Shown piece after piece: positions 26,951 through 34,991 of a stretch of DNA of 64,000 nucleotides. Below the pieces are notes generated by a model. The model was given only the letters and a program-made list of their open reading frames with translations. It was not told the DNA's origin and did no database searches. Position 1 is the first letter of the stretch. Each line of letters opens with the position of its first letter. Source of the DNA: CAIUGU01 sp965279735 (GTDB lineage Bacteria > Pseudomonadota > Gammaproteobacteria > Steroidobacterales > Steroidobacteraceae); assembly GCA_965279735.1 (NCBI GenBank), contig OZ257260.1, positions 3,975,058 to 4,039,057 on the forward strand. Reading direction: 5' to 3'. A program made the translations under genes and the position numbers.

Positions 26951-28329
26951 GTCGATTGGTCTGCGTATCGAACAGGATCACGTTGCCACGACGGGCGGCG
27001 GCGCCGGGTGGGCTGGCCGTAGGTGTGCTGCAGGCATTGAAGCAGTCGGGGGGATTGTGGTTTGGCTGGGGAGGAGAGATTGCGGAAGGCGAGGTCGGCG
27101 AGCCGGACCTGCATATCCGCGATGGCGTGACCTTTGCCACCATCGAGCTGACCCAGGCGGATTTTGATCGCTACTACAGCGGCTATTCCAACGATGTCCT
27201 CTGGCCGCTGTTCCACTATTTCGTCAAGGATTTCCGCTACAGCCAGGAAAACCACGACGCGTACCAGGCGGCAAACCGCATGTTCGCCCAGAAGCTGCTG
27301 CCGCTGCTGACGGATGACGACGTTCTGTGGATCCACGACTACCACCTGATTCCACTGGCCCGGCAGTTGCGTGAGCTGGGTTACAAGAGACCGATCGGCT
27401 TCTTCCTCCACATTCCGTTTCCCAATATCGAAGTGCTGCGCATCCTGCCGACCTACGCCGAGCTGCTGCGGGATCTCACCACCTACGACATCGTCGGTTT
27501 CCACACCGACAACGACCTGCGGGCATTCCACTCGGGGATCGAGTACCTGTTCGGGTCTGAAGTGTTCAAGGGCGAAGGGCGCATTGCGATCGGCGACCGC
27601 ATCACGCACGCGGACGTGTATCCCATCGGCGTGGATGTCGAAGCAGTGCAGGCCAGTGCTGTGGAAGCAGTAGGGACCGAAGCCGTCAAACGGATGGTCG
27701 AAAGCCTGGTAGGCCGCAAGTTGATGATCGGCGTCGACCGGCTGGACTACAGCAAGGGACTCGTCGAGCGCTTCGCTTCCTATCAGCAGTTCCTGGAGAC
27801 GTATTCCGACAACGTGGGACGGATCACCTACATCCAGATCGCGCCCATCTCGCGGGGCGACGTGCGTGCGTATGCGGAGATCCGTCGCCAGCTCGAGCAG
27901 GCGGCGGGCCGTACCAATGGCCGCTTTGGCGATACCGACTGGACACCCATCCGGTACATGAACCGTAATTTTCCCCATGCCACCATGATGGGATTCCTGC
28001 GTGCGTCGAACGTGGCGCTCGTGACACCGCTGCGCGACGGCATGAACCTGGTGGCGAAGGAATTCGTGGCGGCACAGGATTCGACTGATCCGGGCGTTCT
28101 CATCCTGTCTTCCCTGGCGGGCGCGGCTCGCGAGCTGACTTCGGCCTTGCTGGTAAACCCTTATGATACCCATGCAGTCAGTCGCGCGATCCAGGCTGCT
28201 TTGTCCATGCCGCTGCCTGAGCGGATGGAGCGGCACCTGGCGATGCTCGAAGTCCTCAAGCGAAATGATATCGCCGCCTGGACCCGCCGCTTTGTCGGCG
28301 CTCTTGATGCGTGCGTGAAGGGGAGTTGA
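26947..28329 (+). CDS. otsA: Trehalose-6-phosphate synthase
   Basis: A 460-residue GT20 enzyme. The N-terminus carries VCVSNRI and GGLAVGV, part of the donor-site loop. The acceptor region has IHDYHLIPLARQLR near residue 117, the IGVDRLDYSKGLVERF motif is near residue 260 and the UDP-glucose-binding LRDGMNLVAKEFVAAQ near residue 362. It makes trehalose-6-phosphate from UDP-glucose and glucose-6-phosphate. Its stop shares one base with the MscS gene start (TGATG), extending the operon into a mechanosensitive channel. Confidence 0.95.
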   Translation: MSRLVCVSNRITLPRRAAAPGGLAVGVLQALKQSGGLWFGWGGEIAEGEVGEPDLHIRDGVTFATIELTQADFDRYYSGYSNDVLWPLFHYFVKDFRYSQENHDAYQAANRMFAQKLLPLLTDDDVLWIHDYHLIPLARQLRELGYKRPIGFFLHIPFPNIEVLRILPTYAELLRDLTTYDIVGFHTDNDLRAFHSGIEYLFGSEVFKGEGRIAIGDRITHADVYPIGVDVEAVQASAVEAVGTEAVKRMVESLVGRKLMIGVDRLDYSKGLVERFASYQQFLETYSDNVGRITYIQIAPISRGDVRAYAEIRRQLEQAAGRTNGRFGDTDWTPIRYMNRNFPHATMMGFLRASNVALVTPLRDGMNLVAKEFVAAQDSTDPGVLILSSLAGAARELTSALLVNPYDTHAVSRAIQAALSMPLPERMERHLAMLEVLKRNDIAAWTRRFVGALDACVKGS

Positions 28330-29414
28330 TGCAGGAGCTGATCGAAATCGGGAAGATTGAATTCCTGGGCAACAATCTGCTGCGGTGGACGATCGCGGCA
28401 GGCATCGCCCTCTTGCTGTTGCTGGCGCTTCTCTTCGTGCGGCGTTTCATTCGCAGCCGCTATGCCCGCATGCGTACCACCGAGCGGGTGGAAATGCTCG
28501 AGGTCCCGTTCAGCATCGTCCAGCGGACTGCATTCCTGTTCCTGCTGGTGGTTTCGCTGGCTGCGGGGCTCGCGACACTTGACCTGACAGATCACCAGCG
28601 CACGGCTGTCACCACGGCTGCCGTGATCGCACTCTGCTGGCAGATGGGGCTCTGGCTCTCTGCCGGACTCATCGCCTGGCTCGAGCACCGCCGGCACCAC
28701 GTCCTCGCGGAGAACCGCGCGGCGGCGGGGTCCCTCGACATCATTGCCTTCATAGGCCGGCTGGTCATCTGGATCGTCGTGTTGCTGCTGACCCTGGACA
28801 ATCTCGGGATCAACATCACCACGCTGATTGCCGGCCTCGGCATCGGCGGCATTGCAATTGCCCTTGCGGTGCAGAACATCCTCGGTGACCTGTTTGCGTC
28901 GCTGTCCATCACGTTCGACAAGCCCTTCATCGTGGGCGATTTCCTGGTCATCGGTGACTTCATGGGCACCGTCGAGGCCATCGGCATCAAGAGCACGCGC
29001 CTGCGCAGCCTCACGGGCGAGCAGATCGTCATGGCCAACGCCGATCTCCTCTCCAGCCGTGTGCGCAACTACCAACGGATGTTGGAGCGCCGTATCGTTT
29101 TCACTCTCGGGCTGGCGGGCGATACACCTCTCGACAAATTGCGGAAAGTGCCGGACATGGTCCGGTCCATCGTGGAAGGAGAGGAAAAGGTACGGTTCGA
29201 CCGCTGTCACTTCGCGAAGTTTGGCGCATCCTCGCTCGATTTCGAGACGGTGTACTTCGTCCTGACTGCCGATTTCAACCGCTACATGGATATCCAGCAG
29301 GCGATCAATTTCGCCATCTACGCCGCGTTCGAACGTGAGAAGATCGAGTTCGCATACCCCACGCAGAAGCTGTTTCTGCAGACGCAGCCGGCGGCAAACG
29401 GCGAACAGAAATAA
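28329..29414 (+). CDS. Mechanosensitive ion channel, MscS family
   Basis: A 361-residue membrane protein starting at the ATG at 28329 after GGGAG. Four or so transmembrane segments lie in the first 190 residues. The pore helix region AGLGIGGIAIALAVQNILGDLFAS near residue 175 is typical MscS, followed by the beta domain (GDFLVIGDFMGTVEAIGIKSTRLRS). MscS channels release solutes on hypo-osmotic shock. Its one-base overlap with otsA fits a joint unit in which trehalose accumulates under high and is released under low osmolarity. Confidence 0.92.
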   Translation: MQELIEIGKIEFLGNNLLRWTIAAGIALLLLLALLFVRRFIRSRYARMRTTERVEMLEVPFSIVQRTAFLFLLVVSLAAGLATLDLTDHQRTAVTTAAVIALCWQMGLWLSAGLIAWLEHRRHHVLAENRAAAGSLDIIAFIGRLVIWIVVLLLTLDNLGINITTLIAGLGIGGIAIALAVQNILGDLFASLSITFDKPFIVGDFLVIGDFMGTVEAIGIKSTRLRSLTGEQIVMANADLLSSRVRNYQRMLERRIVFTLGLAGDTPLDKLRKVPDMVRSIVEGEEKVRFDRCHFAKFGASSLDFETVYFVLTADFNRYMDIQQAINFAIYAAFEREKIEFAYPTQKLFLQTQPAANGEQK

Positions 29415-29426
29415 TCGAACGGTCCC

Positions 29427-30533
29427 ATGGCACTCAAACGACCTCGCTGGCAGGCAGGCACCGTCGTGGTGCTCGAGCACGTTTCCCGGATCCTGCGGGA
29501 CAATGCTTTAGGTGATCCGCACGTGCGCAAACTGGCCGTGTGGTTGCCGCCCCAATACGATGAAGCTGCCACGCAGGGGCGCGGCCAACGCTTTCCGGTG
29601 CTGGTCGACATGGTCGGCTTCATGGGCTCCGGGCTTTCGCATGTCGCCTGGAAGGGTTTCAGCGAGAACGTTCCCGAAAGGGCGGCGAGACTGGTTCACG
29701 AAGGCAGGATGGCGCCCGCCATCATCGTCTTTCCCGACTGCTTTACCGCGCTCGGTGGCAACCAGTACGTGAATTCATCGGCCATCGGTCGCTATGCCGA
29801 CTACCTGACGAAGGAAATCGTCCCGTTCGTCGATCGCGAATTCCGCACCCTCGCTGCACGTGAACACCGGGGCTGCTTCGGCAAGTCTTCGGGCGGTTAT
29901 GCCGCCGTAATTCACGCGATGAAGTATCCGTCGACCTGGGGTGCAGTCGCAGACCACTCCGGCGACAGTTATTTCGAGGTCGTCTACGGCCACGACTGGC
30001 CGAACACCCTCAATGAGCTCGCGAAGTACCGTCCCAAGGCGTTCAAGAGCGGGCCCTACGACGTCCTGAAAATGGAGCAAGGCGCAGATCGCGGCCTGGA
30101 TGACGGCCGGGTGCGGCGCTTTCTGGAGAAGGTGTGGAAGAAAGCAAAGCTTTCGCACGCGGAGGGGCATGCCATCATGAATCTCTGCATGGCGGCTACC
30201 TACGATCCGGACCCCAAGGCACCCAATGGTTTTCGACTGCCGTTCAATCTTGAAACGGCCGAGCTGATTCCCGCGCGCTGGCGGGCCTGGCAAAAGCACG
30301 ACCCGGTCAATCTGGTGCAGCGGTATCGGCGGAACCTGAAGACTTCACGAGGCATCTACATCGATTGCGGTTCCCGCGACCAGTACCACATCCACTACGG
30401 TTCGCGTCTGCTGTCCAAGCGTCTCGCCATCGCCGGCATTGCGCACACTTACGAAGAGTTCGACGACACGCATTCCGACATCGACTACCGGATGGAAGTA
30501 TCGCTGCCGTTCCTGACCAAAGCGCTGAAATGA
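29427..30533 (+). CDS. Esterase family (alpha/beta-hydrolase, esterase D-like)
   Basis: A 368-residue protein with an esterase D/feruloyl-esterase-like alpha/beta-hydrolase core. The nucleophile elbow is GCFGKSSGGYAAV (G-x-S-x-G) near residue 155, an early HTYEEFDDTHSD region near residue 345 supplies acid/histidine candidates, and IIVFPDCFTALGGNQYVNSS precedes it. No signal peptide is evident. Substrate is unknown. It follows the MscS gene by 12 bases and overlaps the next small gene by ATGA. Confidence 0.78.
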   Translation: MALKRPRWQAGTVVVLEHVSRILRDNALGDPHVRKLAVWLPPQYDEAATQGRGQRFPVLVDMVGFMGSGLSHVAWKGFSENVPERAARLVHEGRMAPAIIVFPDCFTALGGNQYVNSSAIGRYADYLTKEIVPFVDREFRTLAAREHRGCFGKSSGGYAAVIHAMKYPSTWGAVADHSGDSYFEVVYGHDWPNTLNELAKYRPKAFKSGPYDVLKMEQGADRGLDDGRVRRFLEKVWKKAKLSHAEGHAIMNLCMAATYDPDPKAPNGFRLPFNLETAELIPARWRAWQKHDPVNLVQRYRRNLKTSRGIYIDCGSRDQYHIHYGSRLLSKRLAIAGIAHTYEEFDDTHSDIDYRMEVSLPFLTKALK

Positions 30534-30787
30534 ATTCCTCGCAACCTCCCGGCTCCCGGGGCGACCGGCCCGAGGTGGTTCATCCAAAGAAAATCAACTG
30601 GCGCGGCTTCAGTTTCGAGGTGATTTCATACCAGCCCTTCACCGATGAGCAGGCGTTGAAAGTCGTCGAGGATTACATCCGCACCAATCCCGGCGGCCTC
30701 AAGAAAAAATTCCAGCACGAGGTGATCCAGGTGCGGACTGCGCTGAGCAGGGACGAGGCGGCCAGGCTCGGGCCAACCGCTGATTAG
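30530..30787 (+). CDS. Small conserved-looking hypothetical protein
   Basis: An 85-residue protein starting at an ATG that overlaps the esterase stop by four bases. The overlap and the well-formed reading frame support a real gene. The N-terminus is polar (PPGSRGDRPEVVHPKK), then a short alpha/beta segment with FEVISYQPFTDEQALKVVEDYI follows. I do not recognise a family. It is last in the trehalose-MscS-esterase run and ends 57 bases before the opposite-strand RDD gene. Confidence 0.65.
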   Translation: MNSSQPPGSRGDRPEVVHPKKINWRGFSFEVISYQPFTDEQALKVVEDYIRTNPGGLKKKFQHEVIQVRTALSRDEAARLGPTAD

Positions 30788-30799
30788 ATGAAGGCCCGG

Positions 30800-30823
30800 A
30801 AAAAAGGGGCCGTCCATGGCCCC
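30800..30823 (-). terminator. Rho-independent terminator of the sigma/RDD operon
   Basis: Read on the minus strand, GGGGCC-atggac-GGCCCC is followed by a run of six T. It lies 20 bases beyond the stop of the RDD gene and ends that operon. Confidence 0.8.
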
Positions 30824-30843
30824 TGCAGGGAGAGCGCCTCTGA

Positions 30844-32478
30844 TCAGAGGAGAGAGACACCCTTGGGCATGCGGACGATCGTGGTGCCGGCAATCTTGTC
30901 GTGCCACGACTGCTTCTGTTCGTCGAAGATCACCCAGATGAAGCCGAGGCCTGCCACGACTAGTGAGAGGAAGCAGCCGAGCGCCCTGACCACTGCAGTT
31001 GGCCAGTCGATGGGGCGACCATCCAGGCGGATGACTTTCAGGCCGCAGACAATGCCGCCGATGGTGGTGGCCTTGAGTTTCCACATCACGGCGCCGTAGA
31101 TCGCGAGCAGGATCAGGCTGACCGAGCCTGGCCCATCGATGAAGGCCGTGAGAATGCCGAGCAGGATCGCATCGATGAACAGTGCGGCCATGCGGATCCA
31201 GAATCCTGCCCGCGGCAGGGAAGCCGTATCGAGAGCCGTGGGCGTCAGTGGGGCAGTCGGGGCTTCCGCAGTCGTGCTGAAAAGTTCTGCGGTAGCGCCG
31301 GGATCGATCGCAGCAGAGGTGTTACCAAGCCCGGAACCCGATGCTCCTGCAGTCGCTGTCGCCACTACCGGAGGATGGGCTGCCTGCCACGCCAGCAGCA
31401 GCGTGTAGACCACGACGCCAAGTCCGATGATCCCGAGCAGCTTGTAGACGATGAAGCCCAGCACGGGCACGAGATAGATGCCTAGTACCACGATACCGCC
31501 GAGCAGCACCGCAGCGGCCGGGTGGGCCCACGGCCCTTCACCGAAGAAGCGGGTGCCGCGGCGGCCGAGCCAGGCGAGCATGACCAGTTTGCCGAAGAGT
31601 CCCGTCAGGAAAAGAGCCATCGCCAGGAACGGGATCACCGCGATGCCGATCACGGTGACCACCAGCAGGATAAACAGGATCGGAGTCAGTACCACGGTCA
31701 GGACTGCAGCGAGCAGCGAGGGACCGGGCCTCGTTTCCATTGTCTGGACGCACTTCTCCACGCTGCTGCCGAAGAGCAGCGCGACGACAACGTAGAACGC
31801 AAGGAAGACGAGGGCGACGGTCCAGGCCCAGCCGAGTCCTGGCGCAATCGCCAGAGGCCTGGCATAGACCAGGCAGTTCTCTATCCACGCGCGCGCCCAG
31901 TCGAGGTTGCCGAACGACATGGTCTTGAAGATGCTGTTGATCTGTCCATCGACACGGGCTGCCGCATCGCGCATCAGTGAGCCACCAATGATCACGATAT
32001 CGTTGCCGATATCCGCATCGGGACCGAGTTCGACGTTGCCGAGGATCGCAACCACATCCTCGTCCACACGGCCATTCACATAGACATTGCCGAGAATCGC
32101 GACCGTGCTTTCTCCCACTGTCCCGGTGCTCCGGGTATTGCCCAGAATGGAAACCACGGATTCGCGCACATCGCCTTCGCTGGTGGCCGAACCGAGAATC
32201 GCCACCACTGCATTGGTGGATTCTCCTGCAGCAAGAAAGGCGTCATCGCCAACTGCAACCACGGCGTCATCCCGGCCGGAGCGGCGACCGCGGTTCCTGT
32301 TCGTACTGGAATCGTCATCGGCTTCGACCTCGACCGTATCCGCAGGAGTAGCCGTTTCAACCGCTGTGGCTGGCGCATCTACCGGAGGAGTCGCGGCCTC
32401 TTGCGCGAGCAATGGCAGCGATGCACAACCGAGCAGTACGAGGACCAGGCCGGGAAAGAAACGAGGAGAGGAGTTCAT
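30844..32478 (-). CDS. RDD-family membrane protein with bactofilin-like repeat domain
   Basis: A 544-residue protein. A signal-like leader with LLGCASLPLLAQ is followed by a low-complexity acidic stretch. Residues of about 70-180 form repeated short strands, such as ESVVSILGN, ESTVAILGN and EDVVAILGN, like polymer-forming (bactofilin/beta-solenoid) proteins. Next come three or four transmembrane segments (about 195-370), an Ala/Thr-rich linker, and a C-terminal RDD domain with GFWIRMAALFIDAILLGIL and the KVIRLDGRPIDWPTAVVRALG motif. It is the last gene of the ECF sigma operon, so it may be its main target or an envelope sensor. Function is not established. Confidence 0.75.
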   Translation of the reverse strand: MNSSPRFFPGLVLVLLGCASLPLLAQEAATPPVDAPATAVETATPADTVEVEADDDSSTNRNRGRRSGRDDAVVAVGDDAFLAAGESTNAVVAILGSATSEGDVRESVVSILGNTRSTGTVGESTVAILGNVYVNGRVDEDVVAILGNVELGPDADIGNDIVIIGGSLMRDAAARVDGQINSIFKTMSFGNLDWARAWIENCLVYARPLAIAPGLGWAWTVALVFLAFYVVVALLFGSSVEKCVQTMETRPGPSLLAAVLTVVLTPILFILLVVTVIGIAVIPFLAMALFLTGLFGKLVMLAWLGRRGTRFFGEGPWAHPAAAVLLGGIVVLGIYLVPVLGFIVYKLLGIIGLGVVVYTLLLAWQAAHPPVVATATAGASGSGLGNTSAAIDPGATAELFSTTAEAPTAPLTPTALDTASLPRAGFWIRMAALFIDAILLGILTAFIDGPGSVSLILLAIYGAVMWKLKATTIGGIVCGLKVIRLDGRPIDWPTAVVRALGCFLSLVVAGLGFIWVIFDEQKQSWHDKIAGTTIVRMPKGVSLL

Positions 32479-32499
32479 GGAGTCACCTTGAAATAGCTT

Positions 32500-32970
32500 T
32501 CAGCGGGAGGCCTGAAATGCCCGATAGCCGAGTGCACTGATGCCGAAGAACAGCACGTAGAGAGTGAGGATCATCCCGCCGCCGGCATACAGCCAGAGCG
32601 AGGGAATGCTGACAGAGAGCGCGCGCCAGGCTGTGCCGAGGCTGAACGCGAGATCAACCGCAGCGCGCATCCAGGAAATGCCCGGAGCTGCAACGGCCAT
32701 CTCCGTGGTCTCGATGGAAGTCAGAGCCGCAGTCACGAGATCCCAGAGAGAAAGCCCGAGTTTCACGAAGCCAACGGAAGTCGCGAGAAACACGAAACGC
32801 GCCGCCATCGGCCAATGCAGGAAGCTCTGGTGCCACCACGGCAGCGCTGCGCGGGTAATGGCCGCCAGCACCCGGTTTTCGAGCGTGCCGGGTGCCTGCT
32901 TCGGCGGCAGGTCAGCGAGTACACGCCCGACGAGGCGTTCGAGTTCGGCCGGGTCAGGGGTTGGGCTCAT
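32500..32970 (-). CDS. Putative membrane anti-sigma factor
   Basis: A 156-residue protein with an N-terminal cytoplasmic part (PDPAELERLVGRVLADLPPKQAPGTLENRV), then two or three hydrophobic segments (FVFLATSVGFVKLGLSL; LWLYAGGGMILTLYVLFFGI). It overlaps the ECF sigma gene by four bases. Size, topology and position match membrane anti-sigma factors, though no ZAS zinc motif is visible. Its assignment therefore rests on context. Confidence 0.6.
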   Translation of the reverse strand: MSPTPDPAELERLVGRVLADLPPKQAPGTLENRVLAAITRAALPWWHQSFLHWPMAARFVFLATSVGFVKLGLSLWDLVTAALTSIETTEMAVAAPGISWMRAAVDLAFSLGTAWRALSVSIPSLWLYAGGGMILTLYVLFFGISALGYRAFQASR

Positions 32971-33554
32971 GGGTTCATCCGTGCCGCGGTAGAGGGTCCG
33001 TGCTCGACGAGGCTGCGTGCGAGCTGTGCACGAGCCCTGAAAATATCGGTCTTGAGCTTCGAGAGAGAGACCCCGAGTCGGGCTGCGATGTCTTCATAAG
33101 GCAGTTCTTCAAAGTGGTAGAGCACAAGCGGCACCCGCTGATGTTCCGGAAGCTTTGCGAGAGCGGCTTCCACCAGTTGGCGGCGGTCCTGCGCATCCAT
33201 GGCATCGAACAATTCGTCCGACATCCCTTGTGACATGAGCCAGGCGGGTTCTGCCTCGTCATCCCCATCATCGTTGCGATACTCGGAGAAGAACCGCCAC
33301 CGGCGTCGATACCGCGAGAGATGGTTCAGGCTCAAATTGGTAGCCACCGTCTTCAGCCATCCGCCCGCCGTGGTGCTGGTCCGCAGGTGATCGAAGTTTT
33401 CATAGGCCTTCATGAAAACTTCTTGGGCGATGTCCTCCGCCTGCGCGTCGTTGGCGGTCAGCCGCGAGGCCGTGGAAAACACCATGTTCTGATAGGCACG
33501 CATGAATTCTGCGAACTCCGCTTGGGCCACCGGTCCTGAAGAAGGTTTCTGCAC
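32967..33554 (-). CDS. ECF RNA polymerase sigma factor (RpoE-like)
   Basis: A 195-residue sigma-70-family protein with only regions 2 and 4. Region 2: MVFSTASRLTANDAQAEDIAQEVFMKAYENF, split by DAQAEDIAQE near residue 38, and GGWLKTVATNLSLNHLSRYRRR near residue 65. Region 4: KLPEHQRVPLVLYHFEELPYEDIAARLG, ending with the recognition helix SLSKLKTDIFRARAQL. It would direct transcription in response to an envelope signal held by the overlapping anti-sigma candidate. A perfect hairpin, AAGTGA-tttg-TCACTT, lies upstream at about 33669-33684. Confidence 0.92.
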   Translation of the reverse strand: MQKPSSGPVAQAEFAEFMRAYQNMVFSTASRLTANDAQAEDIAQEVFMKAYENFDHLRTSTTAGGWLKTVATNLSLNHLSRYRRRWRFFSEYRNDDGDDEAEPAWLMSQGMSDELFDAMDAQDRRQLVEAALAKLPEHQRVPLVLYHFEELPYEDIAARLGVSLSKLKTDIFRARAQLARSLVEHGPSTAARMNP

Positions 33555-33713
33555 TGGGATAGGTTCGTTTAAGCCCAGAACACCGGACGGCGCGGAAAGT
33601 TGCGGGGAAGACCCGGAAGTTCTCGATCAATCGGGGTCTCAGGATAGATGCCGGCCCCTGACTGGCAAGTGATTTGTCACTTTCCCTGCGTCCAAGGGAG
33701 TAGGGTGCGTGCA

Positions 33714-33733
33714 GCCGGTCGCTTTGACCGGCC
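33714..33733. promoter_or_regulatory. Short palindrome upstream of the unknown 100-residue gene
   Basis: CCGGTC-gctttg-GACCGG type inverted repeat, about 22 bases before the ATG at 33755. It could be an operator or a small mRNA hairpin. No more can be said. Confidence 0.35.
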
Positions 33734-33754
33734 AATCTGTCCGGGAGCGCACCT

Positions 33755-34057
33755 ATGTCCGTTTACGCCTTGCTCGAGAACGTCAAGGTGAATACGACGG
33801 GACTTGAAAGCTCCATCCGTCAGTCGGGCAATCACGCGCCGCCTGCCAAGATGTTCCTGCAGATCGCCATCACGGGGACCGCCAGTGTCCAGTTGCAGGT
33901 GAAAGTGGTGAAAACCGCACCCTGGATCGATTTTGGCGCCCCGTTCTCGATTCCTGCGGTGATGCACCTGGATCCCCTGCCGTTCATCCGTGCCATTGCA
34001 TCCGACATGGGGAGCGATGCTTCCGTTTCCGTCTGGGTGGCATGGGGCTGGTATTGA
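33755..34057 (+). CDS. Unknown 100-residue protein
   Basis: A 100-residue protein with GGGAG upstream of the ATG. It starts MSVYALLENVKVNTTGLESS and appears to be an all-beta fold, with alternating hydrophobic strands (FLQIAITGTASVQLQVKVV). No signal, membrane segment or catalytic motif is visible. I do not recognise a family. The next gene starts two bases after its stop on the same strand, so it may be co-expressed with the transglutaminase-like protein. Confidence 0.6.
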   Translation: MSVYALLENVKVNTTGLESSIRQSGNHAPPAKMFLQIAITGTASVQLQVKVVKTAPWIDFGAPFSIPAVMHLDPLPFIRAIASDMGSDASVSVWVAWGWY

Positions 34058-34058
34058 G

Positions 34059-34967
34059 TTGGCCAAGCTCCGCATCCACCACCGGACAACCTATCGCTAT
34101 CGACAGCCGGTGGTGCTCGGGCCTCATCGACTCATGCTGCGTCCCCGCGAGAGCCGCGATCTGCGACTGATCCTGAATACGGTGACAGTTACGCCTGCTG
34201 ACGTGCTGACCTGGGCGCACGACGTTTCCGGCAATACGGTTGCCACTGCGACCTTCGCAACCATGGCGGACACGCTGGTCATCGACAGTGTTGCCGAACT
34301 CGAACTCACTGCCACGGCCTGGCCCGTTTTCGACATCGCTGCGTACGCGATCGTCTATCCGTTCCGTTACGCGGACGACGACTGGGCGGACCTCGGTGCC
34401 TTGACCACGCGACAGTACCCGGACAAGGCGGGGCGCCTGCAAAGCTGGGCGCATTCGTTCGTGCGAGGCACTTCCACGGACACGCTGGCGCTGCTGAAGG
34501 ACCTGAGTCTCGGCGTTGCGGAGAGGATCAAGTACCAGAGCCGGGAAGACGAGGGCACGCAATCGCCGGTCCATACGCTGGATCGTGGCTGGGGCTCCTG
34601 TCGGGATTTTGCCGTGCTGTTCGCTGAAGCGGCCCGCAGCCTCGGGTTCGGTGCGCGGATCGTTTCGGGTTATCTCTACAACCCCACGCTGGATCGCATC
34701 GGCTCCGGCGGGACTGGATCCACGCACGCATGGGCGGAAGTGTTCGTGCCCGGCGCTGGCTGGATCACCTTCGATCCCACGAATCGCAGCGTAGGCGGTT
34801 TCAATCTGATTCCCGTTGCCGTCGTCCGCGACATCGGCCAGGCAATTCCGGTCGCCGGCAGCTTCATCGGTGCGAGCAACGTGTTTCGCGACATGGTCGT
34901 GGAAGTGACCGTCTCATCGGCCAGGCAACCTGCCCCCGACAAGCCAGGCGTCATTCCCGTCAGTTGA
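34059..34967 (+). CDS. Transglutaminase-like family protein
   Basis: About 302 residues if the TTG at 34059 is the start; the open frame continues upstream to ATGs at 34017 and 33990 inside the previous gene. The N-terminal bacterial transglutaminase-like domain starts LRIHHRTTYRYRQPVVLGPHRLMLRPR. The papain-like core keeps Cys in GWGSCRDFAVLFAE, His in GSTHAWAEVFVPG and Asp in GWITFDPTNRSVGG. Such proteins are cytoplasmic proteases or amidases of unknown substrate and often sit with ATP-grasp/alpha-E genes, which are not seen here. Confidence 0.88.
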   Translation: MAKLRIHHRTTYRYRQPVVLGPHRLMLRPRESRDLRLILNTVTVTPADVLTWAHDVSGNTVATATFATMADTLVIDSVAELELTATAWPVFDIAAYAIVYPFRYADDDWADLGALTTRQYPDKAGRLQSWAHSFVRGTSTDTLALLKDLSLGVAERIKYQSREDEGTQSPVHTLDRGWGSCRDFAVLFAEAARSLGFGARIVSGYLYNPTLDRIGSGGTGSTHAWAEVFVPGAGWITFDPTNRSVGGFNLIPVAVVRDIGQAIPVAGSFIGASNVFRDMVVEVTVSSARQPAPDKPGVIPVS

Positions 34968-34991
34968 CGCGGGGGCGCTGCGGATTACTGA

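Noticed and set aside
26872..29480. Two long minus-strand frames opposite otsA and the MscS gene
   Set aside because: Both mirror the codon pattern of the real genes; composition is rich in Gln, His and Asp as expected from reverse reading.
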